The notes beneath the pieces were generated by a model. That model was not told the origin of the DNA. It did no database searches and saw nothing but the letters and a program-made list of their open reading frames with translations. Position numbers and translations under genes: made by a program. From Acidobacteriaceae bacterium KBS 83 (GTDB lineage: Bacteria; Acidobacteriota; Terriglobia; Terriglobales; Acidobacteriaceae): a stretch of 64,000 bases of DNA. Within the stretch, counting starts at the first letter, position 1. Each line of letters starts with the position of its first letter. The stretch covers positions 292,566 through 356,565 of the forward strand of contig KB906735.1 in assembly GCA_000381585.1 (NCBI GenBank), given 5' to 3'. Shown here in pieces: positions 18,531-27,848 of the stretch.

Positions 18531-20048
18531 TTATAGCGAGTTGAGGAACGCCACCAACTCAGCTTTCTGCTGATTGGTCAGCCCCATATTGAAGCGCTCG
18601 TTGTAGAAGTTCACTAGCTGGTTCAGATCGGTGGCCGCACCATTGTGAAAATAAGGAGCACGTGCCGCGAGGCCTCGCAGGATAGGGCCCTTGATACGAT
18701 TTAGGTCGGTGCACTGACCTGTCAGCATGGCCTTCCCAATGTCTGTAGTGTAGATCGTGCCTTCTCCGGTAAACGGGTCGGTGCAACCGCTAATCCGGTA
18801 AACCGGCAGGTCAGGGAAGTTCAATTGAGCCAGCGCATTCCTGATCTGAGGATTCGTTTCGTACCGGGGAGAGTGTCCAGTTCCGATATCGAGGGGTAAA
18901 GGCAGAGAGTGATCGCCCACCCCAGGCGCGTCATGGCACGTCCCGCAAGTTCCAGTGATCGTAGAGGGGTTACCAAGCGCCGGATTGTCGTTGAGGCCGC
19001 GAACATCTGTGATGTGGATCGGGAAGCTGTTGAAGATCTGCTCACCGGCAGCAATTTCGGTGCGCGCGGCTTCTTCGGCGGAGAAAGCGCGTCGCTGGTT
19101 GGTCCAAGGCTCAAAGAGCGTGAAGATCGTCGGATCGAATCTGGATGGTGTCAGCGAATCGTTTATCCCTGGGGCATAGGTCTGGCGTGAGAGCGCGAGC
19201 GGGCCGCCTTTGGCGCCGAATGCGGAGAGCAGCCCGGCACGGAAATCCCAGAACTGCGCCGTATAAAGGCCGAGTTCCACTCTGACGATATCGGCAAGTT
19301 GGGCGGCGGTTGGGTCGGCGGCAGACTGCGCGTGAGTCTGGACTGCATGCAATGCCTGCGTCGTGAGATCTGCTTCCAGATTGGCATTAAATGTGGCGGG
19401 GTCATTCAGCGGAAGCGCCGCGCTTTCACGTCCATCGAACATGACCGCACTCAGGAATCTGAGGTTCGTGGTAGGAAGCGGCCGGCGGTAGAAGGATAGG
19501 ATCTGCTGTCCGGTGCTGGTGTCGGTTGAACAGCCGTAAGGATCGTACTCGGGCTGCACTGAGAACTGCGTAGAAACAACAGGTGCGGCAAGGCCGATTC
19601 GGATCAGTCCGTGTTCCAGAAGCAGTGAATGGTCGGCTTCATCCCGGGGCCCCGCACCAGGACAATTTGCGCCGTCAACAGAAGCGAAAAGGGGGTCCCT
19701 GCCCCGACTGGAGGTATACCTCTCGCGGACGCCCGTAACACTGACGCTGAAGCCCTGGCTGACCACATGGCATGTTGCGCAACTGCGACCGTTGGTGCCG
19801 AGACTCTGGAAGAATGCGCTCTTCTGGCTGATATTTCCGTTCTCGCTGTAGGTGGCCACGAACCCGCTGCGATCCAGATAAGGCTGAAGGTTGAAAATCA
19901 CCGAATTTCCGGTAGCCTTCGCTTGCTCACCGCGAACGGAATCCAAACCGAGAACGAGAAGAATTGCAGCGGCCGCGGCCGTCGCGGCTACTCCCCCGAT
20001 GACGCGAGTTCTCACAAGGCGCTTCGACTTCAAGACGTTGAGCGACAT
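18531..20048 (-). CDS. Secreted di-heme cytochrome c peroxidase-like protein
   Basis: A 505-residue exported protein with an N-terminal signal anchor (VIGGVAATAAAAAILLVLGL). Two CXXCH heme c sites are present: SCATCHVVSQG near residue 99 and TCGTCHDAPG in the C-terminal half. The tail ILRGLAARAPYFHNGAATDL followed by NFYNERFNMGL is typical of CcpA/MauG-related di-heme proteins. I chose the ATG at 20048 because GGAGG lies 4 bp upstream; a longer open frame to 20234 reaches into the divergent kinase gene's leader. It would act in the periplasm as a peroxidase or electron-transfer protein. It is much longer than classical CcpA (about 330), so the substrate is uncertain. Confidence 0.85.
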   Translation of the reverse strand: MSLNVLKSKRLVRTRVIGGVAATAAAAAILLVLGLDSVRGEQAKATGNSVIFNLQPYLDRSGFVATYSENGNISQKSAFFQSLGTNGRSCATCHVVSQGFSVSVTGVRERYTSSRGRDPLFASVDGANCPGAGPRDEADHSLLLEHGLIRIGLAAPVVSTQFSVQPEYDPYGCSTDTSTGQQILSFYRRPLPTTNLRFLSAVMFDGRESAALPLNDPATFNANLEADLTTQALHAVQTHAQSAADPTAAQLADIVRVELGLYTAQFWDFRAGLLSAFGAKGGPLALSRQTYAPGINDSLTPSRFDPTIFTLFEPWTNQRRAFSAEEAARTEIAAGEQIFNSFPIHITDVRGLNDNPALGNPSTITGTCGTCHDAPGVGDHSLPLPLDIGTGHSPRYETNPQIRNALAQLNFPDLPVYRISGCTDPFTGEGTIYTTDIGKAMLTGQCTDLNRIKGPILRGLAARAPYFHNGAATDLNQLVNFYNERFNMGLTNQQKAELVAFLNSL

Positions 20049-20215
20049 CGTGCCTCCATTGCGCGTGATCGTGATCGGGACCCGGGCTTCCGGCAATAGC
20101 GAACGCCTGACGTTCGTATGACTTTCTTCTGTCCCGCCATACTGTTGAAAATGCGAGCGTTGGCCCGAATGGCCGGACGGAGGTAAAATGTCGGCCTCAC
20201 TCCGCGGGGCATGGA

Positions 20216-23200
20216 ATGGCGGCAGGATCAGCAAGAATCCAGGGCGAGGTACGGTTCGGCGAAGACTTCGAACTTGATTGCCGCAATTTCCAGCTTCGAC
20301 GCGCCGGCCGCGTGCTGAAACTGGAACGGATCCCTTTGGAGATGCTGATCCTGCTGATCGAACGGGCAGGTCACCTGGTCACCCGAGAGGAAATCGCAGA
20401 ACGGATCTGGGGAACAAATGTCTTCCTCGACACAGACAACAGCATCAACAGCGCGATCCGGAAGATCCGGCAAGTGTTGCGGGACGATCCTGAGCAGCCC
20501 AGATTCGTTCAGACGGTGATCGGGCGAGGGTATCACTTTGTTGTCTCTCAACTGAGGTCCGATTCCGCCGAGAGTGCCTCAACAGACGAACACAGGATCG
20601 CAGCGGATGGTTCTCTCCTAGGCCGCAAGATCGGAGATTACCGCGTTCTTGAATTGATTGGTGGCGGCGGTATGGGAGTGGTGTATCGGGCTGAAGATCT
20701 CAAGTTGGACCGCCAAGTCGCCATAAAATTCCTCCCCGCTGAACTGGTGAATACAGCGGCCGCCTTCGAGCGGATGAAGCGAGAGGCACGCATGGCCTCA
20801 GTCCTGGAACATTCCAACATCTGCCCGATTTATCAACTCGCCGAATTTGAGGGCCGGCCATTCATTGTCATGCCATTGCTCAACGGCAGAACGCTACGGG
20901 AATGGATAGTGTCGCAGCGTACACGACCCGCTGGAATCTGCGCCCGGGAGATTCTGAACCTGGCAATTCAGATCAGCGAAGCGCTCAAGGCAGCACACGC
21001 TCGGAGTATTCTGCACCGCGATATCAAGCCTGCCAATATCTTCATTACATCGAATGATGAGGTAAAAATCCTCGACTTTGGAGTAGCAGAGATCCTGCAT
21101 GTGGGTGGAACTGCCGGGAGTGATACTCAAGCCGAAACCGACTGTTCCTTCACCGGCACACCCGCTTATTTATCGCCAGAGCAGATTCTTGGCGAGACGC
21201 TGGATGAGCGGACTGATCTATTCTGTTTCGGCTCCGTTCTCTACGAAATGTGTACCGGACACCGTGCATTTGAACGAGAGAACATAGCTGCCACATACGA
21301 GGCAATTCTTGGCGAACCGCCGCCTCCCATCCGTGTATGTAGGGCGGAGCTCCCGATCAAGTTGGAAGCGATCGTCCAGAAGGCGATGGAACGGGACCGC
21401 GAGCGTCGATATCGAACGGCGGCGGAAATGGGCGCGGAACTCTCCACCCTTAGAGCCGAACTAAGCTCTCCGGCAGAAACAGCGCCGGAACAGGACCAAG
21501 CTTCAGGGCGAATCTCCATCTGGCGGACAGTGGGAGTTAGTTTGGCCGTCGCGAGCATGCTGGCCCCCGCGGCGCTCTGGCTGCTGATGCGCACAGATAC
21601 ACAACAGCCGTTCCGGGACTTCACCATCACACAAATTACCGATACCGGGCGCGCCGAGCAGGCGGCCATCTCCCCGGACGGCAAGTACGTTTTACACGTG
21701 CAGGATGAGAGGGGGATGAAGAGCCTCCGCCTGCGCAATATCGTGACCGGAAGCGATATGGAGATTCTGTCGCCCGAAGGAACGCGCTTCAAATCGCTGG
21801 TGTTCTCGCCAGATGGCAATTACGTCTACTTCCGCCGGCTCGTGAACAGTATCGGCAACGAATGGGACGTGTTCCGCATGCCTGTTCTTGGCGGCAGCCC
21901 AGAACGACTTATGCGCGATGTCGACAGCGACATCACCTTTTCGCCTGACGGAACGCGGCTCTCATATGTAAGAGCCAATGATCCCGACGAGGGTAGATAC
22001 CGTGCGCTGACGGCCGATCTGGACGGCAGCAACGAAACCGTCCTGACGGATCAGAAGATCAATGGTTTCGGCAACGACGGGTACCCGCCTTTCAATACAT
22101 GGTCGCCCGACGGCAAGCAAATTGTCTTTACATTCGCCAAAATGGCCGACGAACCGGGCATTATCCGGGTGTTGAACATAACGACGGGGCGATTCAGCGC
22201 ATTGCAGCATTTTCCGGACCTGCTGACCTTCGATATTCACTGGCTGCCAGGCGGCAAGTGGCTGCTGCTTGTGCAGTCACCGCGAGGTGGAGAGCCAGGT
22301 TCATCTCAGATCAGCGCATTTTCTCTGAGAGACGGGAAACTTTATCCGGTAACCCGCGACGCGAACAGCTACTCGAGTCTCAGCCTCTCTGCTGACGGGA
22401 AGATTGCGGCAGCCGTGCAGAACAGGTCGTTCTCTCACATAGATCTTTTCGATTTGAATTCGCATGGGCTGGAAGCCCGCAAAGACGTGATTCCGGACGT
22501 TCTGGCGAATGTACGCTCGTTCGACTGGTCGGGTAAGGATCATCTGCTCGTTTCCGACGGATCCAGACTTTTCCGTGTCGACGTCTCGAATGGAAAATCG
22601 ACGGAACTCCTCTCCGAGGCGCCGAGGGCTATTGTCGGCCTGGCGCAGTGCGCGACCGGCGCTATCGTGATCAACCTCGAATCCAGGACGGGCAATCGCA
22701 GCGGCGAAATTTGGAGGCTAAACCCGGACGGGTCGAATCCAAGCAGACTTAGCAACGGACAATACGATATGTCTCCCGCATGCTCTCCGAACGGCAAATG
22801 GGTGTACTACCTTGATGGAATGCAGCGTCTAAAGCGCGTTCCCACGGAAGGAGGAAAATCCGAAGCCGTTGGGGGGGCCATTACGAACCTCGACCGCGTG
22901 TTTGGGACCTTGAGCTTTTCACCCCGTGGGAACCGGATGCTCGCATTGGTGGACATTGTGGATCGCGCTTCGAACCGGGCGCAGCCACGCTTGGCCATTT
23001 TCGACCTACAAGGCGGAACTCAATCCGCTCCGCGGCTGCTTGTCCCCAATCCGAACATCAGTGCAGGATCGTTGTACAGTGGCGGTGCGCGATTCAGCCC
23101 GGACGGCTACTCGGTCGTATATGCGATCAAGACGAATGGCGTTGGGAACCTCTGGATTCAGCCACTCGACGGCTCCCCGGGACGCGTCGCAACAAATTAC

Positions 23201-23314
23201 TCGTCCGACGTAATTTCTCACTTTCGTCTTTCGCCTGATGGCACCGCGCTGGCAGTCAGCCGCGTGCACACTATCTCAGATATCGTCGTCCTCCGGAATG
23301 CCCCGAACCCCTAG
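20216..23314 (+). CDS. Winged-helix / Ser-Thr kinase / TolB-propeller fusion protein
   Basis: A 1032-residue multidomain protein. Residues about 10-112 are an OmpR/CadC-type winged helix (REEIAERIWGTNVFLDTDNS, then IRKIRQVLRDDP and VIGRGYHF). Residues about 140-400 are a Hanks-type kinase: glycine loop LIGGGGMGVVYRAE, Lys171 in VAIKFLP, HRDIKPANI with Asp269, DFG at 287 and TGTPAYLSPEQ. A transmembrane helix follows (about 439-458), then a C-terminal TolB/WD40-like propeller with repeated SPDGKYV/FSPDGNY blades. The topology puts DNA-binding and kinase domains in the cytosol and the propeller outside, giving a one-protein sensor. It is divergent from the cytochrome gene across 167 bp. Such kinases are common in acidobacteria; the winged-helix addition is less usual. 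Confidence 0.9.
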   Translation: MAAGSARIQGEVRFGEDFELDCRNFQLRRAGRVLKLERIPLEMLILLIERAGHLVTREEIAERIWGTNVFLDTDNSINSAIRKIRQVLRDDPEQPRFVQTVIGRGYHFVVSQLRSDSAESASTDEHRIAADGSLLGRKIGDYRVLELIGGGGMGVVYRAEDLKLDRQVAIKFLPAELVNTAAAFERMKREARMASVLEHSNICPIYQLAEFEGRPFIVMPLLNGRTLREWIVSQRTRPAGICAREILNLAIQISEALKAAHARSILHRDIKPANIFITSNDEVKILDFGVAEILHVGGTAGSDTQAETDCSFTGTPAYLSPEQILGETLDERTDLFCFGSVLYEMCTGHRAFERENIAATYEAILGEPPPPIRVCRAELPIKLEAIVQKAMERDRERRYRTAAEMGAELSTLRAELSSPAETAPEQDQASGRISIWRTVGVSLAVASMLAPAALWLLMRTDTQQPFRDFTITQITDTGRAEQAAISPDGKYVLHVQDERGMKSLRLRNIVTGSDMEILSPEGTRFKSLVFSPDGNYVYFRRLVNSIGNEWDVFRMPVLGGSPERLMRDVDSDITFSPDGTRLSYVRANDPDEGRYRALTADLDGSNETVLTDQKINGFGNDGYPPFNTWSPDGKQIVFTFAKMADEPGIIRVLNITTGRFSALQHFPDLLTFDIHWLPGGKWLLLVQSPRGGEPGSSQISAFSLRDGKLYPVTRDANSYSSLSLSADGKIAAAVQNRSFSHIDLFDLNSHGLEARKDVIPDVLANVRSFDWSGKDHLLVSDGSRLFRVDVSNGKSTELLSEAPRAIVGLAQCATGAIVINLESRTGNRSGEIWRLNPDGSNPSRLSNGQYDMSPACSPNGKWVYYLDGMQRLKRVPTEGGKSEAVGGAITNLDRVFGTLSFSPRGNRMLALVDIVDRASNRAQPRLAIFDLQGGTQSAPRLLVPNPNISAGSLYSGGARFSPDGYSVVYAIKTNGVGNLWIQPLDGSPGRVATNYSSDVISHFRLSPDGTALAVSRVHTISDIVVLRNAPNP

Positions 23315-23417
23315 GGACAATTTTTCAATAAGAGCGACGCACATGCGCCGCAGCTCGGCTTACGTGCGCGACACAGCACTCAACAATTCTTGCCGACGTG
23401 CTCGATCCGTTGGATCG

Positions 23418-23464
23418 CCATGCGTTCATGGTAACGAATCTAGGTTCGAGTCCTAGCGAGGGGC
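23418..23464 (+). other. tRNA 3'-half remnant
   Basis: A perfect T-arm (CTAGG-TTCGAGT-CCTAG, 23440-23456) is followed by CGAGGGG, shaped like an acceptor 3' strand. Upstream text resembles a decayed anticodon arm. No matching 5' acceptor (CCCCTCG) exists and no CCA is encoded, so this is not a working tRNA. The amino acid identity cannot be read. Such fragments are often left by integration or excision at tRNA genes. Apart from it, 23315-23665 holds nothing I can identify. Confidence 0.5.
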
Positions 23465-23665
23465 GCGCGTTTGGAGATTGGTCTAAGAACGACAAGTCGC
23501 CCAGTGTTTACAAATCCAGCCCACCTGGACGTAAAACCGGCTATACGTGCATGGGCGTCTGACCGCTATCACTCCTTGTTCTATCCGGTATCCTGGCGGT
23601 AGCTACGAGCAAGTGGATGATCTACCTAATCCTTATAGGCACTACAGGCGCAATGCGTGTGAGGG

Positions 23666-23938
23666 CTATCGCTGCCCACGCTCAATCGCCTTGACCGCTT
23701 CGTCCGTTGTCAGGACCGCGCGTGCGAGGAACGCATAATTAATTAGCGCTGCCGTATAGGCATAGCCCCATTCCGGGTGTTTCGGCGCTGCGGTCGCGTC
23801 TTTCACCACGGCCACCTCGAAACCCTGCTCCAGCAATTCTCGCAAGTGAGATTTGACGCGCATGTTGGCAAACGTTCCACCAAGTAGGATCTCGTTGATC
23901 TTGCGGATGTTATAAATGTTGCGTTGCAAGCGTTTGCA
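23666..23938 (-). pseudogene. Isochorismatase-like cysteine hydrolase, C-terminal remnant
   Basis: The sequence LLGGTFANMRVKSHLRELLE, then GFEVAVVKDATAAPKHPEWG and YTAALINYAFLARAV matches the C-terminal third of isochorismatase-family cysteine hydrolases, ending at TGA after AIERGQR. The family's catalytic cysteine, normally in an NMCVESH-type motif, is replaced (NMRVKSH). The N-terminal two thirds are missing because the open frame upstream is unrelated sequence. Inactive remnant. Confidence 0.7.
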
Positions 23939-24003
23939 ATGTTGCTTGAGTGAAAGCAGCAAAGAGGATCGGCGAAATTTTGGCCGCGGAAAGACTGTTC
24001 ATT

Positions 24004-26892
24004 ATGGAGAGAAGACAGCTTCTTAAACATTTTGGAGTCTTCACAGGAGGCCTGCTCTATCCCAAGGGAGCATGGCCGCAAGCGTCATCCTCAGCAACGT
24101 CCGAGCCCGCGGTGAACCTCGCCACACCGATACGAGCGCTGACGCGCCGGGATGGCAAGCTCCTGCAGCCGCTGCTGATTTCTCCGCGTCCCGGAACCCA
24201 TGGCGAAGTCGTCACCAAAATCGATGGCGTTGAAGTTGATCGCAGAAGTGCCTCAGACCCGGCCGGTCCTTTCGAGGTCTATTTCGAGCCGTCACCGCAG
24301 ACGCGGTCTCTTTTCATCTCTGTCGAGGTAAACAACATCGCGCTGACCGAAACGGTCTCCGTAAAACCGGCCCGGAAGGTTCTGGTCTACGTCCTGCCCC
24401 ATTCGCATCATGATCTCGGCTACACCGACCTGCAGGCGGCAGTGGAAGAAAAGCAGATGCAGAACATCACGCTTGCCATGGAGCTTGCGAACAAGACAGC
24501 GAGCTATCCCGAAGGAGCGCGTTTCATTTGGAATCTCGAAGTTCTATGGGGCTGCGACTTTTTCATGCAGCGGCGGTCGGAGGCCGAAAAGAAAGCCCTC
24601 ATCGAGGCCATTCGCAGGGGCCAGATCTCGCCGCAGGGATCTTATGCGAATGAGCTCACGGGACTCTGCCGCCCCGAAGAATTGCTGCGACTCTTCAAGT
24701 ACGGAACGCAGCTCGGCAAGCAGTGTGGCATCAAAGTCGATTCCGCCATGATGAGCGACGTGCCCGGATACTCGTGGGGAACGGTAACCGCCATGTCTCA
24801 GGCAGGCATACGCTATTTTTCCGGCGCGCCCAACTTCTTCGATCGCATCGGCACATTTATGGAGGCCTGGCAGGATCGGCCTTTCTGGTGGGTTTCTCCC
24901 TCGGGCCGCGAAAAGGTTCTGATGTGGATTCCATGGACTGGTTACGCGCTCTCGCACATCACCAAGAAGCTCAACGAAGAATGGGTGGGAAGATATCAGG
25001 ACCGCCTCGACGAAGTCATCTACCCTTACGACATCTCCTACATTCGCTGGTCGGGTCATGGAGATAACGCCGCGCCCGATCCTGAGATCAGCGATTTCAT
25101 TCGCGACTGGAACGCCAAGTACGAGTGGCCTCGCTTCTCGATCGCGTCTACCAGTACGGCGTTTTCCGCCTTTGAAAAGAGATACGGCCATCAGCTGCCT
25201 TCCTATCGCGGCGACCTGACCCCGTATTGGGAAGATGGCGCAGGCTCCTCGGCGCTCGAGACTGCCATGAGTAGAAACGCCGCCGACCGGCTCACGCAGG
25301 CTGCCACGCTGGCATCCATGCTGGTGCCCGGAAGCTATGACGAATCAGCCTACGCGATGGCATGGCGGGACGTGCTCATGTATTCCGAACACACATGGGG
25401 CGCGTGGTGCAGCGTATCCGACTCGGAGAATCCATTCACAAAGAAGCAGTGGGACTACAAGCGGGATTTTGCTGTCAAAGCGGAAAGCCGCTCCGAAGCC
25501 CTGATAGCTGCATCGTTACCCGCTTCCGACGCAACAGTGCAAGGTTCCATCGATGTGCACAATACGTCTTCATGGAGTCGAACCGGAATCGTGTATGTCT
25601 CCCGCCAGCTTTCCTCTGCAGGCGATTCTGTGGTCACCGCAGATGGCAGACCCGTTCCGTCGCAAAGACTGAGCAATGGTGAGCTCGCGATTCTTGCCAG
25701 CGATATACCGGCGCTAGCCACAGCCAGCTACAAGATCTCTCCCGGACCTGCGCACCGTTCCGATCACGCGGTCACGATCAAGAACAACGTGTTGACGAAC
25801 CGGTTCCTGAGCTTCCATGTCGACCCGGAAACAGGAGACATCGTCGAGCTCTATCGCAAAGGCAGCCACGAAAACCTGGTCAATCGAGATCACGGAGCGG
25901 TGAACCAGTATCTGTTTCTCTCCGGCATAGATTTCGCGCACGTCGGCCGCAGCGGCAAACCCACGATCACCGTGGAAGAAAATGGACCGCTGGTAGCTTC
26001 GATCCGCATCGATTCGTCCGCACCAGGGTGCAGGCACCTTACCCGGCGAATCCGGCTTTGCGAAGAGACGAACTTCGTCGAGATCAGTAACATCGTCGAC
26101 AAAGAACGAGCGCCGCTTAATCCACATCCCGGCCAGGGTGACCAGGGCTCCGACTTTGCACAGCACGGTTCGAAAGAGAGCGTGCAGTTCGCGTTTCCGC
26201 TTTCTGTCCCGAACGGAAAGATGCTGCTGGATATTCCTCTCGGCGCCATGCAGCCAGAGGTCGACCAGCTCCCCGGCTCGTGCAAAAACTGGCTCCCCGT
26301 CGGCCGATGGATCGACGTCTCGAATGAGAGCTTCGGAGTAACGTGGGCCACGCTCGACGCACCGCTGGTGGAAGTTGGCGGCATTACCGCCACCATGCTT
26401 GGTTCACAGAAGGTTCCCGCTCTGTGGCGTCAGCACATTGAACCCACTCAGACCTTCTACTCCTGGGTGATGAACAACCATTGGGGAACAAACTATCTCG
26501 CATATCAGTCCGGACCGGTGACTTTCCGCTATGCCTTGCGCCCTCACGAGAGCGAAGATATCGCCGCGGCGAGCCGCTTTTCCACGGGGCTCTCGTACCC
26601 GCTTTTGGTAAGCCCTACCGTCAATCACGAGTTGACCTCCAAATCGATGCTCCAGATCGAGCCTTCGAGCGCTTTATTGACCGAGCTGAAGCCCAGCGAT
26701 GACGGCAAGGCCTGGATCGTGCGCCTCTTTGCAGCTTCCGATGAAGATGTGAGCGCACATCTCACCTGGTCGTCTAAGAGTATCGGCCAAACGTTTCTGA
26801 GTAATCTGGCGGAAGAACCTTTGCGCCCCGTGAGCGGCGATGTCTCAATAGCTGGATGGGATCTTGTGACACTTCGTGTGGAACGAACCTAG
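24004..26892 (+). CDS. GH38-type alpha-mannosidase-like glycoside hydrolase, exported
   Basis: A 962-residue protein starting MERRQLLKHFGVFTGGLLYP, an RR-containing leader that may be a Tat or Sec signal. The catalytic N-domain has LPHSHHDLGYTD (zinc-ligand His135 and Asp137 expected) and MMSDVPGYSWG, where Asp252 is a candidate nucleophile/metal ligand. HGDNAAPD supplies a further family block. The C-terminal beta-domains (about 560-960) contain NRFLSFHVDPETGDIVELYR and FRYALRPHES, as in GH38 enzymes. It would hydrolyse alpha-mannosides or related glycans outside the cytoplasm. I start at 24004 because the leader is immediately hydrophobic after RR; the frame is open to 23950. It stands alone between mobile-element scars. 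Confidence 0.82.
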   Translation: MERRQLLKHFGVFTGGLLYPKGAWPQASSSATSEPAVNLATPIRALTRRDGKLLQPLLISPRPGTHGEVVTKIDGVEVDRRSASDPAGPFEVYFEPSPQTRSLFISVEVNNIALTETVSVKPARKVLVYVLPHSHHDLGYTDLQAAVEEKQMQNITLAMELANKTASYPEGARFIWNLEVLWGCDFFMQRRSEAEKKALIEAIRRGQISPQGSYANELTGLCRPEELLRLFKYGTQLGKQCGIKVDSAMMSDVPGYSWGTVTAMSQAGIRYFSGAPNFFDRIGTFMEAWQDRPFWWVSPSGREKVLMWIPWTGYALSHITKKLNEEWVGRYQDRLDEVIYPYDISYIRWSGHGDNAAPDPEISDFIRDWNAKYEWPRFSIASTSTAFSAFEKRYGHQLPSYRGDLTPYWEDGAGSSALETAMSRNAADRLTQAATLASMLVPGSYDESAYAMAWRDVLMYSEHTWGAWCSVSDSENPFTKKQWDYKRDFAVKAESRSEALIAASLPASDATVQGSIDVHNTSSWSRTGIVYVSRQLSSAGDSVVTADGRPVPSQRLSNGELAILASDIPALATASYKISPGPAHRSDHAVTIKNNVLTNRFLSFHVDPETGDIVELYRKGSHENLVNRDHGAVNQYLFLSGIDFAHVGRSGKPTITVEENGPLVASIRIDSSAPGCRHLTRRIRLCEETNFVEISNIVDKERAPLNPHPGQGDQGSDFAQHGSKESVQFAFPLSVPNGKMLLDIPLGAMQPEVDQLPGSCKNWLPVGRWIDVSNESFGVTWATLDAPLVEVGGITATMLGSQKVPALWRQHIEPTQTFYSWVMNNHWGTNYLAYQSGPVTFRYALRPHESEDIAAASRFSTGLSYPLLVSPTVNHELTSKSMLQIEPSSALLTELKPSDDGKAWIVRLFAASDEDVSAHLTWSSKSIGQTFLSNLAEEPLRPVSGDVSIAGWDLVTLRVERT

Positions 26893-26964
26893 CGTGCGAA
26901 TGGAAAAACGTGGCGTCCTCACAACTTCCTTTTACTCCGAAAGTTCCGTAAGGCGTAGCCGTGC

Positions 26965-27486
26965 TTGATTCGAAGATTGGAGCAGGGTTCGTGCTTCTCG
27001 AGGCCAACAGCAAGTGCGAGCTTCGCTTTGCCGGGCGCTGGCGTTCGTCAGGGCTCCAAGCGGCAGGACATCCCGGACATCCTAGTAGAAGTCTCGGAAT
27101 TGCAGGCCATCGTTGCGGAGTTGCATTTAAGAAAGCGCGTGTTGGTATTTCTAGACATGGCGAGTAGACTACGCCGAGGCGAGCTGGATGGAATAAAGTG
27201 GCGTGACTTCGATTTTGCTGCTCTCGATATCAACGTCCAACGCGCGGTCGTGAACCAAATCGTTGGCCGGTGCAAAACCGAGGCTTCACAGAAACGCATC
27301 CCTTTGGACCCGTAAACGGCCCGGGATCTGCTTGCCTGGTATGAAGTCACACCACACCGGGACTGGGTGACTCCGTCTTCGCCTCCGACAACAGCCGTAC
27401 GGGAGAGAGGCGCGGGAAGCAACCGCTGTGGTTGTCGACTATCATGCGCTACTACATCCAACTGGTGGCCAAACGACTCGGGATCA
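26965..27486 (+). pseudogene. Tyrosine recombinase (integrase) fragment, middle part only
   Basis: The readable protein starts near DILVEVSELQAIVAELHLRK and continues VLVFLDMASRLRRGELDGIK with the catalytic Arg in the RRGEL box, then VVNQIVGRCKTEASQKRIPL. A TAA interrupts at 27313. After a frameshift it resumes VFASDNSRTGE and TIMRYYIQLVAKRLGINKR. The N-terminal core-binding half is missing. The C-terminal HxxR and Tyr boxes are replaced by arylsulfatase sequence from about 27487. It closely resembles the integrase at 37.2 kb (both contain CKTEASQK). Confidence 0.8.
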
Positions 27487-27715
27487 ATAAACGAGTGGAC
27501 GGCAAAGAGGTCGCCCGCAAGTCGATGGAGCACACCATACCCATGCTCATGCCGTTCGATGAAACCTTTGACGTCGGAGTCGATACCCACACGCCGGTGG
27601 ACTTTTCCTACGAGTGCCCATTCCGCTTCAACGGAAGCATTGACAAGCTTACCTACAACGTCGGACCGTCACAGCTATCCGCAGAGGACCATAGGAAGAT
27701 GCAGGTTCACTCGCT
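27487..27715 (+). pseudogene. C-terminal fragment of an arylsulfatase
   Basis: In frame with the integrase tail, the reading changes abruptly to VDGKEVARKSMEHTIPMLMP, FDETFDVGVDTHTPVDFSYE and PFRFNGSIDKLTYNVGPSQL. This matches block by block the C-terminal domain of the sulfatase at 49.5-52.1 kb (VDGNVVANQTMEKTIPLIF, VDETFDIGSDTG, PFTFTGTIDKLTIAV). The catalytic domain is absent. It is the scar of a deletion or illegitimate join between an integrase and a sulfatase gene. Confidence 0.75.
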
Positions 27716-27848
27716 AAAGCAAACGATTAGGGGGTCAGCAACAGGCGCCGCCAGCGCATGTGCCGGCCGAAGGAGACACCACCGTCATCACTCATTCATG
27801 GAAGCCACCAGTCTAGCAGTCACAGCAGAAAACCGCGAGAGGAGAGTT

